A DNA stretch of 64,000 nt from Heterocephalus glaber (lineage: Eukaryota > Chordata > Mammalia > Rodentia > Bathyergidae), in contig NW_004624781.1 in NCBI RefSeq assembly GCF_000247695.1, forward strand, positions 9,897,027 to 9,961,026, written 5' to 3'. Within the stretch, counting starts at the first letter, position 1. Each line of letters begins with the position of its first letter. The translations under genes and the position numbers were made by a program. The notes beneath the pieces are model-generated. The model had not been told where the DNA came from and searched no databases. It was given only the letters and a program-made list of their open reading frames with translations. Below are positions 45,291 to 58,732 of the stretch, in pieces.

Positions 45291-48263
45291 ATGGCCATCG
45301 AGAAGGTCTGTTAACTCTACTGTATCCCAACTCACAATCTGGCCACAGAAACTCAGATAAGATAGATCAGAACAGCCAGGCCACGAAGCACTTGTCTTTG
45401 GAGGGGTGGGTAGCTAATAAATGCAGCAAACAGAGCTGTAAAGTCAAACCTTCTGGGCTCTACAAAATTGTTTTCCTCCAGCCCATTTCTGGGCTCTATG
45501 ACAGCTAAAATGAAAGGCTTCACCACAAAGTTGTTACAAGCAAGGAAGGGGGACAGAGGTGACATGAAAGCAGAGAAGAGCATTTATCACCAGCCACTGA
45601 CTTGTACTTCTGCAAGCGGCAGTTTCACAGCCTGCCTGGGGGTTCATATTCCCAAATTCCATCTCCAAATCTGGACCCAGAGCCACAGATGAGGTGTCCC
45701 TCCCCTCTCCCTGTGCTGGGCCAGCTGCCAAGTGACAGATGATAAGTGAGTTTTTATGGATCAATATTCTTGTGATAACCCGTTTTGGAGGCCAGAGCAC
45801 AGCTGATTCCTGTCTGAAATTCAGCCGGCCCAGTGCTCTGGCAGTGAACCTGACATTCAGAGCCTGGAGGGACTTGTCTGAGGTCAGGCATGAGGCAGCG
45901 GCACGGGCTTGTCATCCTGGCTCACCCCTCATCCAGAGCTCTTGTGGTCACATCACAGATATCCTTCCTCCTAAGAAGCTTCAACACCTACAAACTACAT
46001 TCATATTCTCTCTCTCAAGAAAGTTTCTAGTTCCTGCATTTGTTTTTTGGCAATTCTGTATTTCAAAGCTTTGGCCTCAGCTGGAAGATTGTTTGAAAAA
46101 TGCAGGCAAAGAGAAGAAATACATGTAACCAACTCAGGCACAATGAGAACAAAGAGGACATGCACAGCCCTGGGCATGCCAATGAATGGCCCAACCCTTT
46201 TCTTTTGGCCAAGTGGAAGTAAAGAGTAGGGCCAAAAGTTCCTCCTTTTCTTACACTGAAGAAAGGATGCTAACCTGTCCCAAGATCTTTTATAGATCTT
46301 TTATCCCCCTGAAAAAGGTATTCTGCTTTCTGTTCAATGGGATACTCTATAACATGCCCTATAGCACACTGCACTTTTAAGCAGAGTATTTCTAAACTCC
46401 CACACTTGCACAAGATGCAGTTTTCAGTGGTGTTACTTAGGAGGCACAGAAGTGCTCTGGCAACATGGCAAGGGCCCTCAGGTTACCAAATTCTGAACAA
46501 ACAGAACTGTTTTGACATAGGAACTGTGGTGGGGCCTGCACTTCAGAAGAGATGGCCAAGAGTGGCTTCTGAGAATTGTCTTGAAACAAAGCTATCTTTC
46601 TTCTGCATCTTAACTGCTCAAGAAGAGTATGCATATTAAACAGCAGGGAAAAGTTACTCAATTGAGGCAAAAATTCCTTTCCCAACAGTCCTCCAAGAAG
46701 GAATTTCACATTGTGCCCCACTCCAAGTGGGCACTGATGTCATTTCAGATTGTCACTGTAGATATTCATTCGGGTCTCTCTCTCGGCCCTTTCTAAGGGA
46801 AACTTGTTCAAGTGTGCCTCCTTTTCTTGCCTCCATGGAGGGTTGCTAACCATGAACCCGGCCCTGTTTAGACCCCAGGGGTGCAACAGCATGTCAGACT
46901 CCACCCGGACCCATCTGCATCCTAAATTAAGCATTTTAACCCACAGCAAAGGTGTCCTCTTGTTTTGTGGCATGGAGGCCAGTCACAACGCCTCTGCCAA
47001 TATACAGGAGCATTTTGGAGGCATGAGTTTTTTCCTCAGCCATTTAAGTTCTAAGGCACCATTTAGACTGGAAAGGCCCTTTGCATACATTCTAAACAGG
47101 AAAATAATGTACACCCAACAGCCACCACCCATCTTGGACAGTCCCTCCTCCTACTGCCACCTAATGAGTTTGAGAAATGTGAGGAAATTCTACCATTCAA
47201 GGAATATAAATGGTGGCAAAGGACACTTCTCACTTGGTACACAGGGAGCTGCCTCCCTTTCCCCTCGGTTTTACTGTCCTTTTGCTTACAGGAAGCCATG
47301 CTTTGAACCATAACAAAGTTTCATCTCTGAACTTTTATAATAAATAAAAATAACATCATAGAGAGTAAAAAGAACATATTGAAAATACAAACGTAGGCGA
47401 GGGTGGGATGGGGAGGGAATCATCCCCCTGCATCAAGATTATTCCTACTTTCATGAAGTCAATACAGCAAGTCTGTAACTGTTGCAACAGGTAGAGTCGC
47501 AAAGAGCAAGTCCTTTGGAAGTCTTGCTGGTCCTTTTATTACCACTAGCTTTGGACTCTACCACATCCTATTAACTGACATCTCTGGAAGGACAGCAATG
47601 GCTCCTAGATAGCTCTAATCAGAATGCATCAGTTCTTTAACAGTTTTGTCAGATTCTTTTGATAATTTTTCATGCCCTCTGGGTATCCCCTCCATTCCTA
47701 ACATGTAATGGCTGAGTGGCTGATTCCTGTTTATCCCTCAAAACAACTAAACTTCCAGTGGGGAGGGACTCCTCAGAAGAAAATTCTGCAGGAAAAATTA
47801 TACCAGAGACTGGGGCCTATGAACTCCTGGAAATATCTCCCACCTATGCTGGGTACTAAGTGTCAGATATCCTCTGACAAATGATGAGACTACTCAACAG
47901 CACACACTTTTCTAGGAACACCAGCTCCTTTTACCTGAACTCAGGACCTGGGTGATCATAGGCACCAAATTCCATCAAACTCTCCAAGAGGCTTCCTGCC
48001 AGATTATAAGCAGCCACTGAAGAAAGCAAGAAAGAACAGGCAAGGTATCCTGGAGACTGACCACAAGGTCAAAAACACTTTTAAAAAAAGAGTGGAAGAC
48101 TGGGCACTAAAACCACACAAAGGGTTTAGGGCCATTCTTTGTAGGATCGAAGTATTCAGAAAAGTAAAGAAACTAACATAAGAGATATTGAGAAAGCAAG
48201 TTCAGGTTAAACAGAGGAAACATTTATTTTTTTAAAACTCTTATCTATGTTTTTAACAGGTAT
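45291..48263. other. No gene recognised over about 3 kb
   Basis: The longest frame (46804-47313, 169 codons) has no recognised domain. AATAAA and ATAATAAATAAAAATA lie at 47337-47352, so a 3' UTR is not excluded, but no upstream exon supports it. Confidence 0.3.
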
Positions 48264-48279
48264 AAAATTCCATTCTTTA

Positions 48280-48363
48280 GGGGCTGGGGATTTAGCTCAG
48301 TGGTGCTGGTGCCTGCCTTGCAAGCACAAGGTCCTGAGTTTGATCCCCGGTACCAAAAAAAAA
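48280..48363 (+). mobile_element. ID-type SINE (B subfamily), 16-bp target duplication
   Basis: GGGGCTGGGGATTTAGCTC, CCTGCCTTGCAAGCAC and AAGGTC define the B subfamily. The B box is GAGTTTGATCCC. The duplication AAAATTCCATTCTTTA (48264-48279) / AAAATTCCATACTTTA (48364-48379) has one difference. Confidence 0.95.
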
Positions 48364-48379
48364 AAAATTCCATACTTTA

Positions 48380-49127
48380 AGTTTCTCAAACTAAGCATGG
48401 GGCTTTCCTCAGTCTTAAAATTGAAAAACTGTTCACGCCTAGGTGTCAGAATAGACAGGCTAGATGTTGTGTAAAAGAAAAGCACCCAAAAGCCCACCAC
48501 CCAAAAAAGAGCTCAACATGGCTAATAGCAAAGTTTCCTTTTTAAATATTTAGAGTACAAGTTTACCTACAATTTTAAATTGCTTAAACTTATATTTAAA
48601 AACTACAGCACCTCTCAGCATAAAATCATTCTCAGGGGCTGAAACTGAACCATATCATAATGAGGCTCTTGCTATGGCTAAGTGACCTGTGGCTACTCAG
48701 TCCTGGGTAGCCTTGATTCTGAGAAGGAGCACCAAGCAACCATTTTCAAAAGCAATCAAGCAAAGTTCCTGCTAGACCAGGAGAGAGGGTTCTTCCAACA
48801 GAAAAAGCAGACATCCTGCATCCATGGAGGATAAGGAGCCACACTGCTGGAGTTCCAGAGGAGCCAAGGAAAGGACCAGGAGGCCAACAGGTCACCCAGG
48901 GATGATGAATGATTGTTTAGCCAACCAAATAACTGAGTTAAGGGTCCTTCCACTTAGACAAATTTTGTTTCCCCCTCATAGATTTAAGCTTCTTAATTCA
49001 AATATTATATTTTCAAGTAGAAAATTATATAGTCTCTCAGATGTTCTGGGGAGGAAGGAATGGAGAAAACATGTGCATTGCTATTACTTATGTTCAGAGC
49101 ACACTGGGAACTCTTACTCCTCAGCAC
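48380..49127. other. No gene recognised
   Basis: Unique-looking sequence. Confidence 0.35.
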
Positions 49128-49260
49128 CACTCGCTCGCTCACTCACTCATTCATTCATCCATTCATTCCCTCAGTGAATTTTACCAAATCCCTACTATTT
49201 ACTAAGCATGCCACAAACACAGGGGATGATGCTATGGCTGCAAAAAGGGCCTCTTCTCAG
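49128..49260 (-). mobile_element. Tetranucleotide repeat and probable L2/MIR end
   Basis: CTCGCTCGCTCACTCACTC, then ATTCATTCATCCATTC, runs into a reversed L2/MIR-type end (CCTACTATTTACTAAGCATG). The tetranucleotide run probably grew from the TGAATGAATGA tail of such an element. Confidence 0.5.
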
Positions 49261-49448
49261 AGGCACCGGAAATATAGACATAAAATTCCAATATGCTAGG
49301 CAAGTGTACTAATAGTCACATATCTAAGGGACAATTAGCATCCAAAGGACAAGGAACTTCTCTCCATGTGGAAAGAAGGACACAAGCAGGCATTGCTTTA
49401 TAACACAAGGAACACAGGTCAGGTCAAGACAGCAAAAGTAGAGCACAA

Positions 49449-49449
<1 letters not shown>

Positions 49450-49490
<41 letters not shown>
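49450..49490 (+). repeat. (CA)n microsatellite
   Basis: About 19 uninterrupted AC units. Confidence 0.97.
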
Positions 49491-52400
49491 CCCTACTCAT
49501 TTGCTTATAGGACGCAGCTCAGACTATAAAATATATACTTAAATGAATCACATTGTGTATGTGTACTGAACAGTACAAGGCAAAGCAACTTAGAAGGAAA
49601 AGTTGGTCGCAATCTATAAAAGAGATGATGGACATTATAACTGGGAAAATTTGTACATGTACAATTTTGACCCCAACTCTTAGGAGGAGAGGCTTTGGTA
49701 ACCCAAACACATAAATGCACAGGTCCATTTAGGAATAATCAAGCACTGATCACCCCACCCCATCACAGCCCTGAAGAGCACACAAATCACCTGTGCATCT
49801 CCTCACCTGGGTGAGGCCTGGAACCTGCATGCCAGGTGAGCTCCCAGGGCCCACTCTGAGCAGTAAGGGTGAGGAGGCAACAGTTCTCAGTGACCAACCA
49901 TCCTTGTCACCCAATTCCAATCCTTATTGGAAACCTACTGATAGGGACTCTCTAGGAGAAAGGATTGCCTGTTCCATCTTTTTAAGCTGTTGTGAGGTAC
50001 AGCCAGCACTGTGAATCAGTCAAGTCGGCTCTCAGAGCCACAGGTCTTGTCTAGACACCCTTGACCCCGAGAATAAGTCAGTTCCCTCCATACACAGTTA
50101 AGAGCCAGCAGCTTCTGAAGGCCCATAGGGCTACTGAGTCAGGAAGAGGGTGCCCAGCTTAGCTGCCAGCCTGGCCAACTCTGCCATGGCTACACTTGGA
50201 CTCAGCCTCCATGGAGTAATCTGCAGTGGCATCCACCTCAACCTTTTCTATCCACTAGAAATGTTTGTCAAAGCCAATGCTTAGATCGTTATCTTAGTCT
50301 ATTTAGCTTCATAAAACACACAAGAAGGGAAAAGAGAACTTTTTTTTTGGTCCAGAAATTACATATAAGGGGTCATCCATGATGAAAGACCGGGAAGAAG
50401 CCACAAGGCGAGCATGCTATTAACGAGCCTGATGCCTCCAGGCGCCCATCTTTGAAGGGCTCTCCAGCCCCACCCCACCTGCCTGCAGAGTACAATTTTG
50501 TTAATAAAAGGGCTCCAGTGGAATGTGGCCCTTCAGGGCTTTTTACACACAAAATTGCTTTTTTTTTTTCTTTTCAGAAGAGTAATAATAGTCTACCCTA
50601 TCCAGGAGGAAAAGGAGATAGGTCTGGGAACTACTTGAAATACCAGCATTTCAAATTTTTCATTCATCCACTTTCCATTTAATAAGGCCCTTCAAATTCT
50701 GTTCCAGCCTCATGCTTCAAATTATACCCATCTCATTAACAGCATAATGCCTGGACCCCTCTCTCACTTTCTTTTATGGTGTGGTTAGTTGGCAGGGGCC
50801 AGAAAAACCTTTCCCCACAGAGGTCTCATTTGACACCACACTTGGGAATCCCATTTCCAGGTGAGGCTTTCCTAAGACTGTTTCCACGGTGTCCTCGGAC
50901 TGCATGATCCTCTGCTTCTATCCAGGGCATGCTCTGGGGAGGGAGATCTGAAGCTTCCTCAGACATGTGTAGATCATTCAAAAAGAGACAGCCAGCAGTT
51001 TACAATTCCCACCATGTGTCTCAGCATATCATGTTCATCTCTCTATTCTTGGGACCTAGGAGGGTAATTGTATAAAGAAATGAATGACTAGATAAATGAC
51101 TGGAAAATAACAGGATGAACAACATCCTGTCCTCCAGGAGTTCAGTTTTCTAGCTGGGAGACTCAGGCGGCACTGCACAATGTAATTGCAAGTGGAGGGA
51201 AAGAAACGCAGGCTTGCAAGCCCCGCACTGCTGAGCTAGGGGTGCACAGCCTGTGTTTGGGCCTGGGTCCTTTGATTCCACATCAGTGTACTCTCCTTTT
51301 CCCGATAGTAACAGAGGCAAATGTTGTTCTAGGAAGAGAGAGAAAGGGGACTAGGCTGGGGGCAGGATGGCTGGGAAGACTCTGAGGGGCGGCATCTGAG
51401 CCACTCTTGGGGGAGCTGAGCTGGCTGTATGGAGTGAATTTGGCTGTATCAAGTGAATCTGCTCAGAATCCACACACCACTCAACAGTATTGAACCAGAG
51501 CATGCTGGGAGGGAGGGGCACACGGGGTAGTGGCTTTTCAAATGAACCTTTCTCCTTCTTCCTTTAAAAGAAATGTCATCTTTATCCTTGAGTGCTGGGG
51601 CTGGGAAGGAAAGAACAAAAACCCAGGATATGCAAGAACTATGAAAAGAGACTAGAAAGAGCAGATCAGGGGTAGTCAAAGTTACTGATAATTTTATTAC
51701 ATCTGTGGAAATATGACTCTTAAAACAGAGAATCATCCAGAAAAATGCCCCAGGGGGCCTGAACCTCTGTCACGTAATGATTTTTCCTTCTTAAGAGAAT
51801 AAAGGGTAGTAACAAAGTGTAGCCATTTTTCAAAATAAGGTCACACATCCTGTTCCCCATCCTAATCTACTCCAGGGAAGATTAGCAACATGCACAAATC
51901 CTCTGCTTGAATGGCTGGCTCCCTAATCTACTTCTGGAGAGGCTCCTGCTTTTGTTTAAACTCCAGAGACGGGGAGAGCCTAGATTCAGAGGAGTAAGGG
52001 GTCCAATTCAATTTCACCAAGACCGTGCCCTCGGGCATTCAGGCAGCAGGGAGGAGAAGGCCATAGGGCAGGACAACTCCTGGGTGTGGGTGTGCCCACC
52101 CAACTAGAAAGGAAACAGGGGTTAAGGCCCCAGGGATACTTTGAGGATAAAAACTCACAGGAAACATACCCGAAAGTCTGTTGTTCAGCCTCCTGCCATT
52201 TGCCTCCTTGGAAATACAATAATCTCAGTCTCATCTGGACAGAGTGGGGCCACATTCCTAACTTGAACAGATCTAAAAGGCATTCACCAGTGTCTTCCCT
52301 TGTTTTAGACAAAGGGACTTGGAGCCACAATATTTACCTACATTAGATTTAACCTTCTCCCTGTGGTAGACCAGCTTCCTACATAGGAGAGTAAAGGAGT

Positions 52401-52539
52401 TATGCTTTAATGGATTTAGGAGATCTTTTCATGACAAGATTAGAACAGACTCATCCCTGGCGGTAATCTGCTCAAACCCTTTCTCATACTGAACTATAAC
52501 ATAATCACAGCAACTCATGGGGTAACAGTGACAAACCAG
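49491..52539. other. No gene recognised over about 3 kb
   Basis: No exon and no repeat named with confidence. A T-tract lies at 50558-50570. Confidence 0.35.
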
Positions 52540-52735
52540 GCATGGTGCCAGGCCCTTCACCTGCATTATCCATCTAACGTCCTTATCACAGTAACCCTAC
52601 AAAGGGCTGTGCATCACCAGCATTTACAACTGAGAGGCCTGAAGCTCAGGAGCCTTGGCACCTGCCTGCAGGCATAGGCCAGCAGGTGGTAGAGGCAGGA
52701 TGGAGCTCAAGCCCAGGTGACACGTATGTGGGAGC
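52540..52735 (-). mobile_element. MIR SINE relic
   Basis: GGCATGGTGCCAGGCCC, TGCATTATCCATCTAACG, CACAGTAACCCTACAAAGG, ACAACTGAGAGGCCTGAAGC and GGAGCTCAAGCCCAGGTGAC follow the reverse MIR pattern, including its head. Confidence 0.8.
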
Positions 52736-53129
52736 CTAGCACTGCTGTTCCCGACATGATTTAAGGTTCTCAGTTGAAAACTCACCGCTGTTTGCCAGTT
52801 ACCAGTGCAGCAGCTGGCTGACAGCTGTTCAGGGACCAGCCCTCCCAGATCCTGATTTATGCCCATTATCCGGCTCTCCAGCTTTGAGCTATGAATGTCT
52901 ACTCCTACTCCGCACCCCAAAGGCGATAGGAGGGAACGCATACCTAATGCAATTAGCTCTTTCGATCTTCAACCCTTAATCGGGAAGGCCACAATAACAG
53001 GCCGAGCTCTCAGATATTACCAGCATCAGGAAGAGTGGCCAGAATACCATCCTGGGTGATTACATCCTTTCCAAAACACTACCTCATCAAGTCATCTGCT
53101 TAGGATTATCAGAAACATAAGAATTTACA
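52736..53129. other. No gene recognised
   Basis: A 105-codon reverse frame (52624-52941) overlaps the MIR and has no support. Confidence 0.35.
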
Positions 53130-53330
53130 AAACTCCTTTGTCACTGACTTCTTTGATTGCAAGAAGGCCAGCATAATGGAAAACAATTATTTAGACTAAA
53201 GGAATGCAAAATAAATTTATTTGCATATTTTCATTCATGAACTTGACAATTTCTGGACATTTAAAATCTACAGGGGTAAATGTTTTAGGAGAAGAAAATC
53301 ATAAAAGGAAACTCATATATGGCAGAATTC
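53130..53330. promoter_or_regulatory. Candidate conserved non-coding element
   Basis: Repeat-free, AT-rich stretch with a perfect octamer ATTTGCAT (53219-53226), homeodomain-like AACAATTATTTAG and TTCATTCATGAAC. No comparison was available to test conservation. Confidence 0.18.
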
Positions 53331-54179
53331 TTTCTTTTAAAAACAGAGGCTAACTCCAGACGGCAGGATTATAAGGCTGGTTTTCATTTTCTGTTCCTGG
53401 GTCTGAATTTCCTGATTTATCTATAATAAATGGATCACTTATACAATAAATAAAAGCTATACAATGCATGTGAATAACAGCTTGCTCGTAGGTTTATTAT
53501 GTTAGACATTTAGTAAAATATTAAAATCCATATGCATCCCGGAAATGTTGAAGGGGAGACCAATCTCCTCTACGCAGCCCCTGTCATCTCCCTATCTTTC
53601 CGAGAACAGTTATTTGAGTCCTTTCCCTTGGTGAGATGAACTTCAACTGCTTTCTGGCATGTTTCTGAACAAGAAAAAGCACACAAGAACACATTGTGTG
53701 GAGAACGGAGACCCCTCTTACGGACAGAGCCTCCCAGTACCCCACTGTTAAGAGTCAAAAGTGGCAACAACCCCAGAGCAATCTGATGAGGATCTGGAAA
53801 CTGCACATTCAGCAATACCAATCCATCTGTTACAAGATGTTCTGCGTTCCCTTACAGCCTACAACCGTCTATTTGGCATCCATTATCACAAAACTAATTC
53901 TATTAACTATTTTCTTATTTTCTATATTCTTCATGCTGTGGCATCTAAAAGCCTTGTAGACATGGGAAGAAAATGTTCCTCCCAGGGCAGTCCAAGTCTT
54001 AGAAACACCTAAGGGGCCAGAGTCTGTATCATGTATCTCCTTTTCCTGTTCTACCACACCAAATCACTACTTCCTCTTCCCTAAATCATTCTAGGGCCAA
54101 GTACTAGGCAACTAGAGACCAACCCTATGGACTGAGGGCCCCTAGAGTTACCAGCTAGCCCATCCTAAGCTGTTTCCTT
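53331..54179. other. No gene recognised
   Basis: Short frames overlap at 53696-54012 and have no known domain. Confidence 0.35.
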
Positions 54180-54330
54180 TGCCTTGCCCCTCTCTCAGAG
54201 ACCCCCTAAAGGTGTGCCCTTAGCTTTCTCCTCATTCCTGTCTTCTGCCTCCTGACCAGCCTGTCCTACATGGGGAATGTTTGTAATAAAAATCTTCTGT
54301 TTAACCACACTGGCCTCTGTGCCATCTCTC
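54180..54330 (+). mobile_element. Possible LTR 3' part (R/U5)
   Basis: A C/T-rich stretch is followed by AATAAAAATC near 54286 and CTGGCCTCTGTGCCATC, resembling the R/U5 of an old LTR. U3, TATA and flanking repeats were not found. Confidence 0.3.
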
Positions 54331-55684
54331 AGTCATATTTCTGTAAATGAAGACCAAGCCATAGAACAGCCACCAACCTGAGCCATCAGAACAAGTTCCC
54401 AAGCAGGGAAAAAGTATGCCATCATCCAGCCCGTGCATTTCACATGAGTGCGATGTCCCTGCAGCTAGCTTCTATAAACTGAGTTATCAACCTTCTGTCC
54501 TGCCTGAGCCTGTTCTATCAAGAACCACACGGGGACCCAAGGCAGACCCAGAGAAAGATAAGTCCAGTGACAGATGCCATGTCAGAGTGGGGCACAGCCA
54601 TCGATCCTAATAGGCTAAATAAAGGGCAGCCACACCATCATTAGTCCAGCACTGAATTCTGTCACCAAGGAGAAATTATGACATTTACTTGCTACCTCAT
54701 AAAGTGGGAAAGCAGATAATGAATGCCCTTCAGACATTTGCAAGCAGAAAAGTCTGGCCTGTCATTGGGGGAACTTCAAATTTGTGGGAAACTCATTCAA
54801 TCCAAATCTGTCCTTTCCAAAAGATATCGAGGTATAGAGGGTCACCAACTCCTCTCTAAGTCACTTACAGTTTACTCTAGTTCTCAAAACTGTATTCTCT
54901 ACATTTCCTGGGCATTAGCTTTAATTCCATCAACCTCAGCCTGCCCTCCCCCCAGCACCCCTCCTCCCCCTGACCACCACAGGACCACAGGGTTCTAGCA
55001 TTTCTGCACCAGGCACAAAAGATTCACTGTGAAAAGGAGGATGTGTGCCCAGCCAAACCTCTTCTTGCTGCAAAAATTTCCTAAGTAGGAAAGCAAGGTA
55101 CCCACATCCATGGCTTTAAAACTTAGGAACACACACAACCCTGGGAAACTTCTGCTCACACCAAGGCAGGAGATAAGGAACTACTGACATCTTTTTGAGG
55201 GAAGATAAAATATCTCCTAATCTAGTTTTCCTAAGGCTGCCTGTAATTTTTGCTCCAATTCAGGGATAAGCATAACCTCTAGGAATATACGCCTAGGCAT
55301 ATTTTTCCTATTAGCTGTCTTTGGGATATGCTGAACTCCTCCTGTCGCTACTGACTCCTTTGAGGACACAGACAAACATGTGTCCCAAGTCACGTAGAGA
55401 TAACCCACAAGTCAGTTCAAGCATTAACAACTGCCTAGAACAAACTAAAAACTGAGAAACAAATGAACCCGTAAATCAATTTAATCTTGGTCTCTTAAAA
55501 AAAAAAATCAGGGAAGGGTCGTGGTTAATGTATCTATTATGTTAACAATCATTTTTAAAAAGTCAAGCAGCAAAATAATGCTAATAATAAAATCCGTACA
55601 GATTATGACTCAGGGCTAGTGAGTCTGACCACAGCATGCCAAAATCATTGCTAAAGGTCTGTAATCTACTATTCACCATGGGTA
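54331..55684. other. No gene recognised
   Basis: Unique-looking sequence with an A-tract at 55497-55507. TAATAATAAAATCCG near 55585 is AT-rich without a repeat unit. Confidence 0.35.
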
Positions 55685-56100
55685 TTGTGTAACAAGTTAT
55701 CCCAAAATGTAGTGGCTTAAAATAAACATCATCTCACAGCTTCCACAGGTCAGGAACTCTTGGAAAACTGAGAGGACTTAGCTGGGTGGCTCTCTCAGGT
55801 AGTTGTCCTCGGAAGTGGTAGAGGCTGAAGTCATCTGAAGGTGTCACTGGGCTGGATGACCCACCCCAAGATGGTACACCCACAGGGCTGGTGACAAGAG
55901 ACCTCAGTTCCTCACAGGGTGGGTCTCTCTGCAGGCCATGTGTAGTCTTCACAATATGGCAGCCAACTTCCTTCAGAGCAAACAATCCATGAGACACAGC
56001 AAGAAAGCCACAGTGTCTTTGATTTCTTGGTCTCTGCGTTCATCAACCATCACTTTCACAGTTTTCTATATACTTACTTCTAAGTCCAGCCCACACTTAA
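55685..56100 (+). mobile_element. Ancient mammalian interspersed repeat, family unresolved
   Basis: TGTGTAACAAGTTATCCC followed by GTAGTGGCTTAAAATAAAC, AGCTGGGTGGCTCTCTC and GTCCAGCCCACACTTAAG-type phrases match a well-known mammalian-wide repeat pattern. I cannot assign it securely from memory. Confidence 0.55.
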
Positions 56101-56313
56101 GAGAAAGAAGACTGGACGCTGTCCTTTAAAGAGAAGAGACTCAAACATATGTGAGCCTATTTTGAAACCGCCCTGGGAGAGAGAAGAGTGTTTAAAAAAA
56201 AAAAAAAAAAAGGTTCCAGGAATCAGAAGTTCTCCAATTATGAATGGCTACCTGAAAAGTTTCAGGGAATATTTCTTACAAGTAGATTGAGCAGTGGTCT
56301 CCCCTTGACAACA

Positions 56314-56480
56314 CTGGTACAGGGGATTGAACCCAGGGCCTTTGCACTGAGCTACATTCCTAACCCTTTTTATTTGCAAGGTCTCTCTAAGTTACTAGGT
56401 TAACCCAAACTGGGCTTGAACTTCTGATCCTCCTGCTTCAACTTCTCAAGAGTCCCAGGATTACAGGCTTGCACAGTGTT
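56314..56480 (-). mobile_element. B1-dID dimeric SINE
   Basis: On the minus strand a B1 half (CAGGATTACAGGCTTGC, reversed, with CTTGAACTTCTGATCCTCC) is joined to an ID half (CTGGTACAGGGGATTGAACCC, reversed, then GCACTGAGCTACATTCC). This B1+ID order defines B1-dID. The copy is old and lacks a clear tail. Confidence 0.85.
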
Positions 56481-57949
56481 ATTTTTTAAAGTCCCTCAAT
56501 TAAAAAATCATTTAATTATTTGGGACCTGTACCAGGTTTGACAAGTTGCACCTGAATTTCATGTGTGACTGTTTGGTTGGGTTTTTTTCAGATTATAAAG
56601 AAAATGGGAAGAGAGGACCCCATGCACTTTGCCACATTCGTCATAAAACTGTACATTTGGTATTTGTCTTTATCCATTTATGGCATTTTTGTTTTCCTAG
56701 TCTAACAATATTCATATCCTTGCTGTGCTTTTAGGATAAATCAGCAGCTCAATAGAAAGCTATCACAGTGCTAGGCTCAGTAAATATTTTGAGATCAATT
56801 AGGAACCATTTGGCTGAACATTGTATTCTGAAAATAATCACCCAAGCAATAACACTACATTATAAAGACTCTGTTTATGTTTCATCAGACAGAATTTGAA
56901 AATTGGTCTCATCCAAGTTTTGTTTCCATTGGCAGTGCTGGGTACTCATTCAACAATTACTCAAATTCCCCCAGAAACACAAATTCTGGCCATTTTGCAG
57001 TGATTCTCACAGTCTGGTCCTACCAGATCCTGCTGGTGGTCTACAAGCCTGAGCTTTTGTTACCAAACCACTGCCCTGTCTTCAACAGTTCCCATCCCCA
57101 CCCCACTCTCCACAGTCAGCTCAGTTCTGCTGCTTAATCGAGCCTTTCCTGAACTCTCCAGGCTACAGAACTTCCCCATTCCCACAAGCGCTACACTCTT
57201 CCAGCAGCTCTGGGCCAGTCTTAAGGATGTCACTTGTCTCACACCAGGAACACCTCTTATTTCTGGTTCCCACCACCAAATTCACAAGGTCAAGGACAAT
57301 GTCTTACTCCTTTATGCCTTTCCCCCAGCTTTTTAACAAATACCAAGCAAGAGAACCAATATATACTGTTGTTCATAATATACATTTTTTTGATCACTTG
57401 TTGTGTTTCATTTTACAAAGTACCATTTTCTTGATTAATCCCAAATGGATTACATGTGGTCATTGTGTTTGCTTCCATATTAACAGGTGTGAACAAGTAT
57501 AGGAGTCAGCAAGGTCAAATGCCCAATGTGCAACAGTTCATACACTGGAAGAAGCTTGAGAAGCACCAATCCAAATTAATTCAGGCTATAATGCAACTCT
57601 AAACTTATAGAGTGATAAGCAGCACATCCTGCCCACATGGCAGACCTGAGTTCTGAGTCGCCTCCACGTGGAACCTCATCATCAGTGAAAGAGCAACCAT
57701 GAGGGTCTTATCAGCCTAATACACTCACATCACAAGCTGACCAAAGCTGAATGGTCAACGAGCAATATCAGAATAGCAGTAACACACAAGAGAGAGAATG
57801 CAAGGCCATTAGACATGTGTTCAGAGGCGCTCTCTCTGTATCTTGATCTAGCTCTTCCACTCCTACGAAATCCCACCACCATTGTTGCTGGCAATGAGCT
57901 GTCTGTAGATCCTGGCCCTTCTACTTAACAGGGTATGTACAGAAGAGCA
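56481..57949. other. No gene recognised; possible old L2
   Basis: A weak L2-like run (CCTTTCCTGAACTCTCCAGG near 57143) is seen. No exon is supported. Confidence 0.35.
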
Positions 57950-58560
57950 CACCACATAGAGATGACCACTTTCAAAAACCCCAGTATACAAGATGCACTT
58001 ACAAACCAAATGAAACTATAGAGAAGAATGCTCTCTGTAAATGTCTAACTTTTTAAATGCTCAAGCCCTTCAGACCAGACAGATTGAATTATGCAAAGTC
58101 AACAACATATTAACCAAGGAATCGAAGCTAACATGACCAATAATGGGACAATATGACATCCTGCACCTCCTGATGTGATGTACTGAGAAGGTTACAAAAC
58201 ACTTGTATGGCATTTCTGCCCAGAAATACACACAATTGTGAGGAATTTTGAAGTGAGAAAATATCACGCAAACTCCAAATGCTACTAAATAAACAGCTTG
58301 TACTCTTCTAAAATGTCAATGTCCTGAGAGACAAAGAAAAGCAGAGGAGCTATTTCTGATCAAAAGAGACTAACTAGAGACTTGACAACTGAGTATAATT
58401 TGTATGATCCTGGATTAAATCCTAGAGCAGGGCAAATAACTGCTATAAAGGACATTATGTTAAGAAACAAAGTCTGGATTGAACTGGTATTCGACAGTAG
58501 TACCACAATCCTGTTTTCACTAACTAAAGTGTGCCCTTAGAGGCGGCAGTCTCCAATATT
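57950..58560 (+). mobile_element. Old L1 3' UTR relic (L1ME-like)
   Basis: GGGACAATATGACATCCTGC, AATGTCAATGTC-like TGTCAATGTCCTGAGAGAC, AGAGACTTGACAACTGAG, ATGATCCTGGATTAAATCC and TATAAAGGACATTATG follow the order of old L1ME-type 3' ends. Confidence 0.65.
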
Positions 58561-58732
58561 TGGCAGAAAGGGGGACAACGTGCTTAACTTTGCTCAGTTC
58601 AGAAAAGACCACATGTAATACCAACAATGATAAAGCAAACAGCAAAATGTTTCTAATTGATGAATTTAGGCAATGATCTGTGGAAAGTTTTTTGTTTTGT
58701 TTTGTAGGTAGGGTGCTGGTTTGTTTTGCTTT

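Noticed and set aside
45062..45508. 148-codon open frame
   Set aside because: It crosses a likely L1 3' tail and has no recognisable protein feature.
46804..47313. 169-codon open frame followed by AATAAA-like signals
   Set aside because: No known domain, no plausible upstream exon, and the length is within chance for the window.
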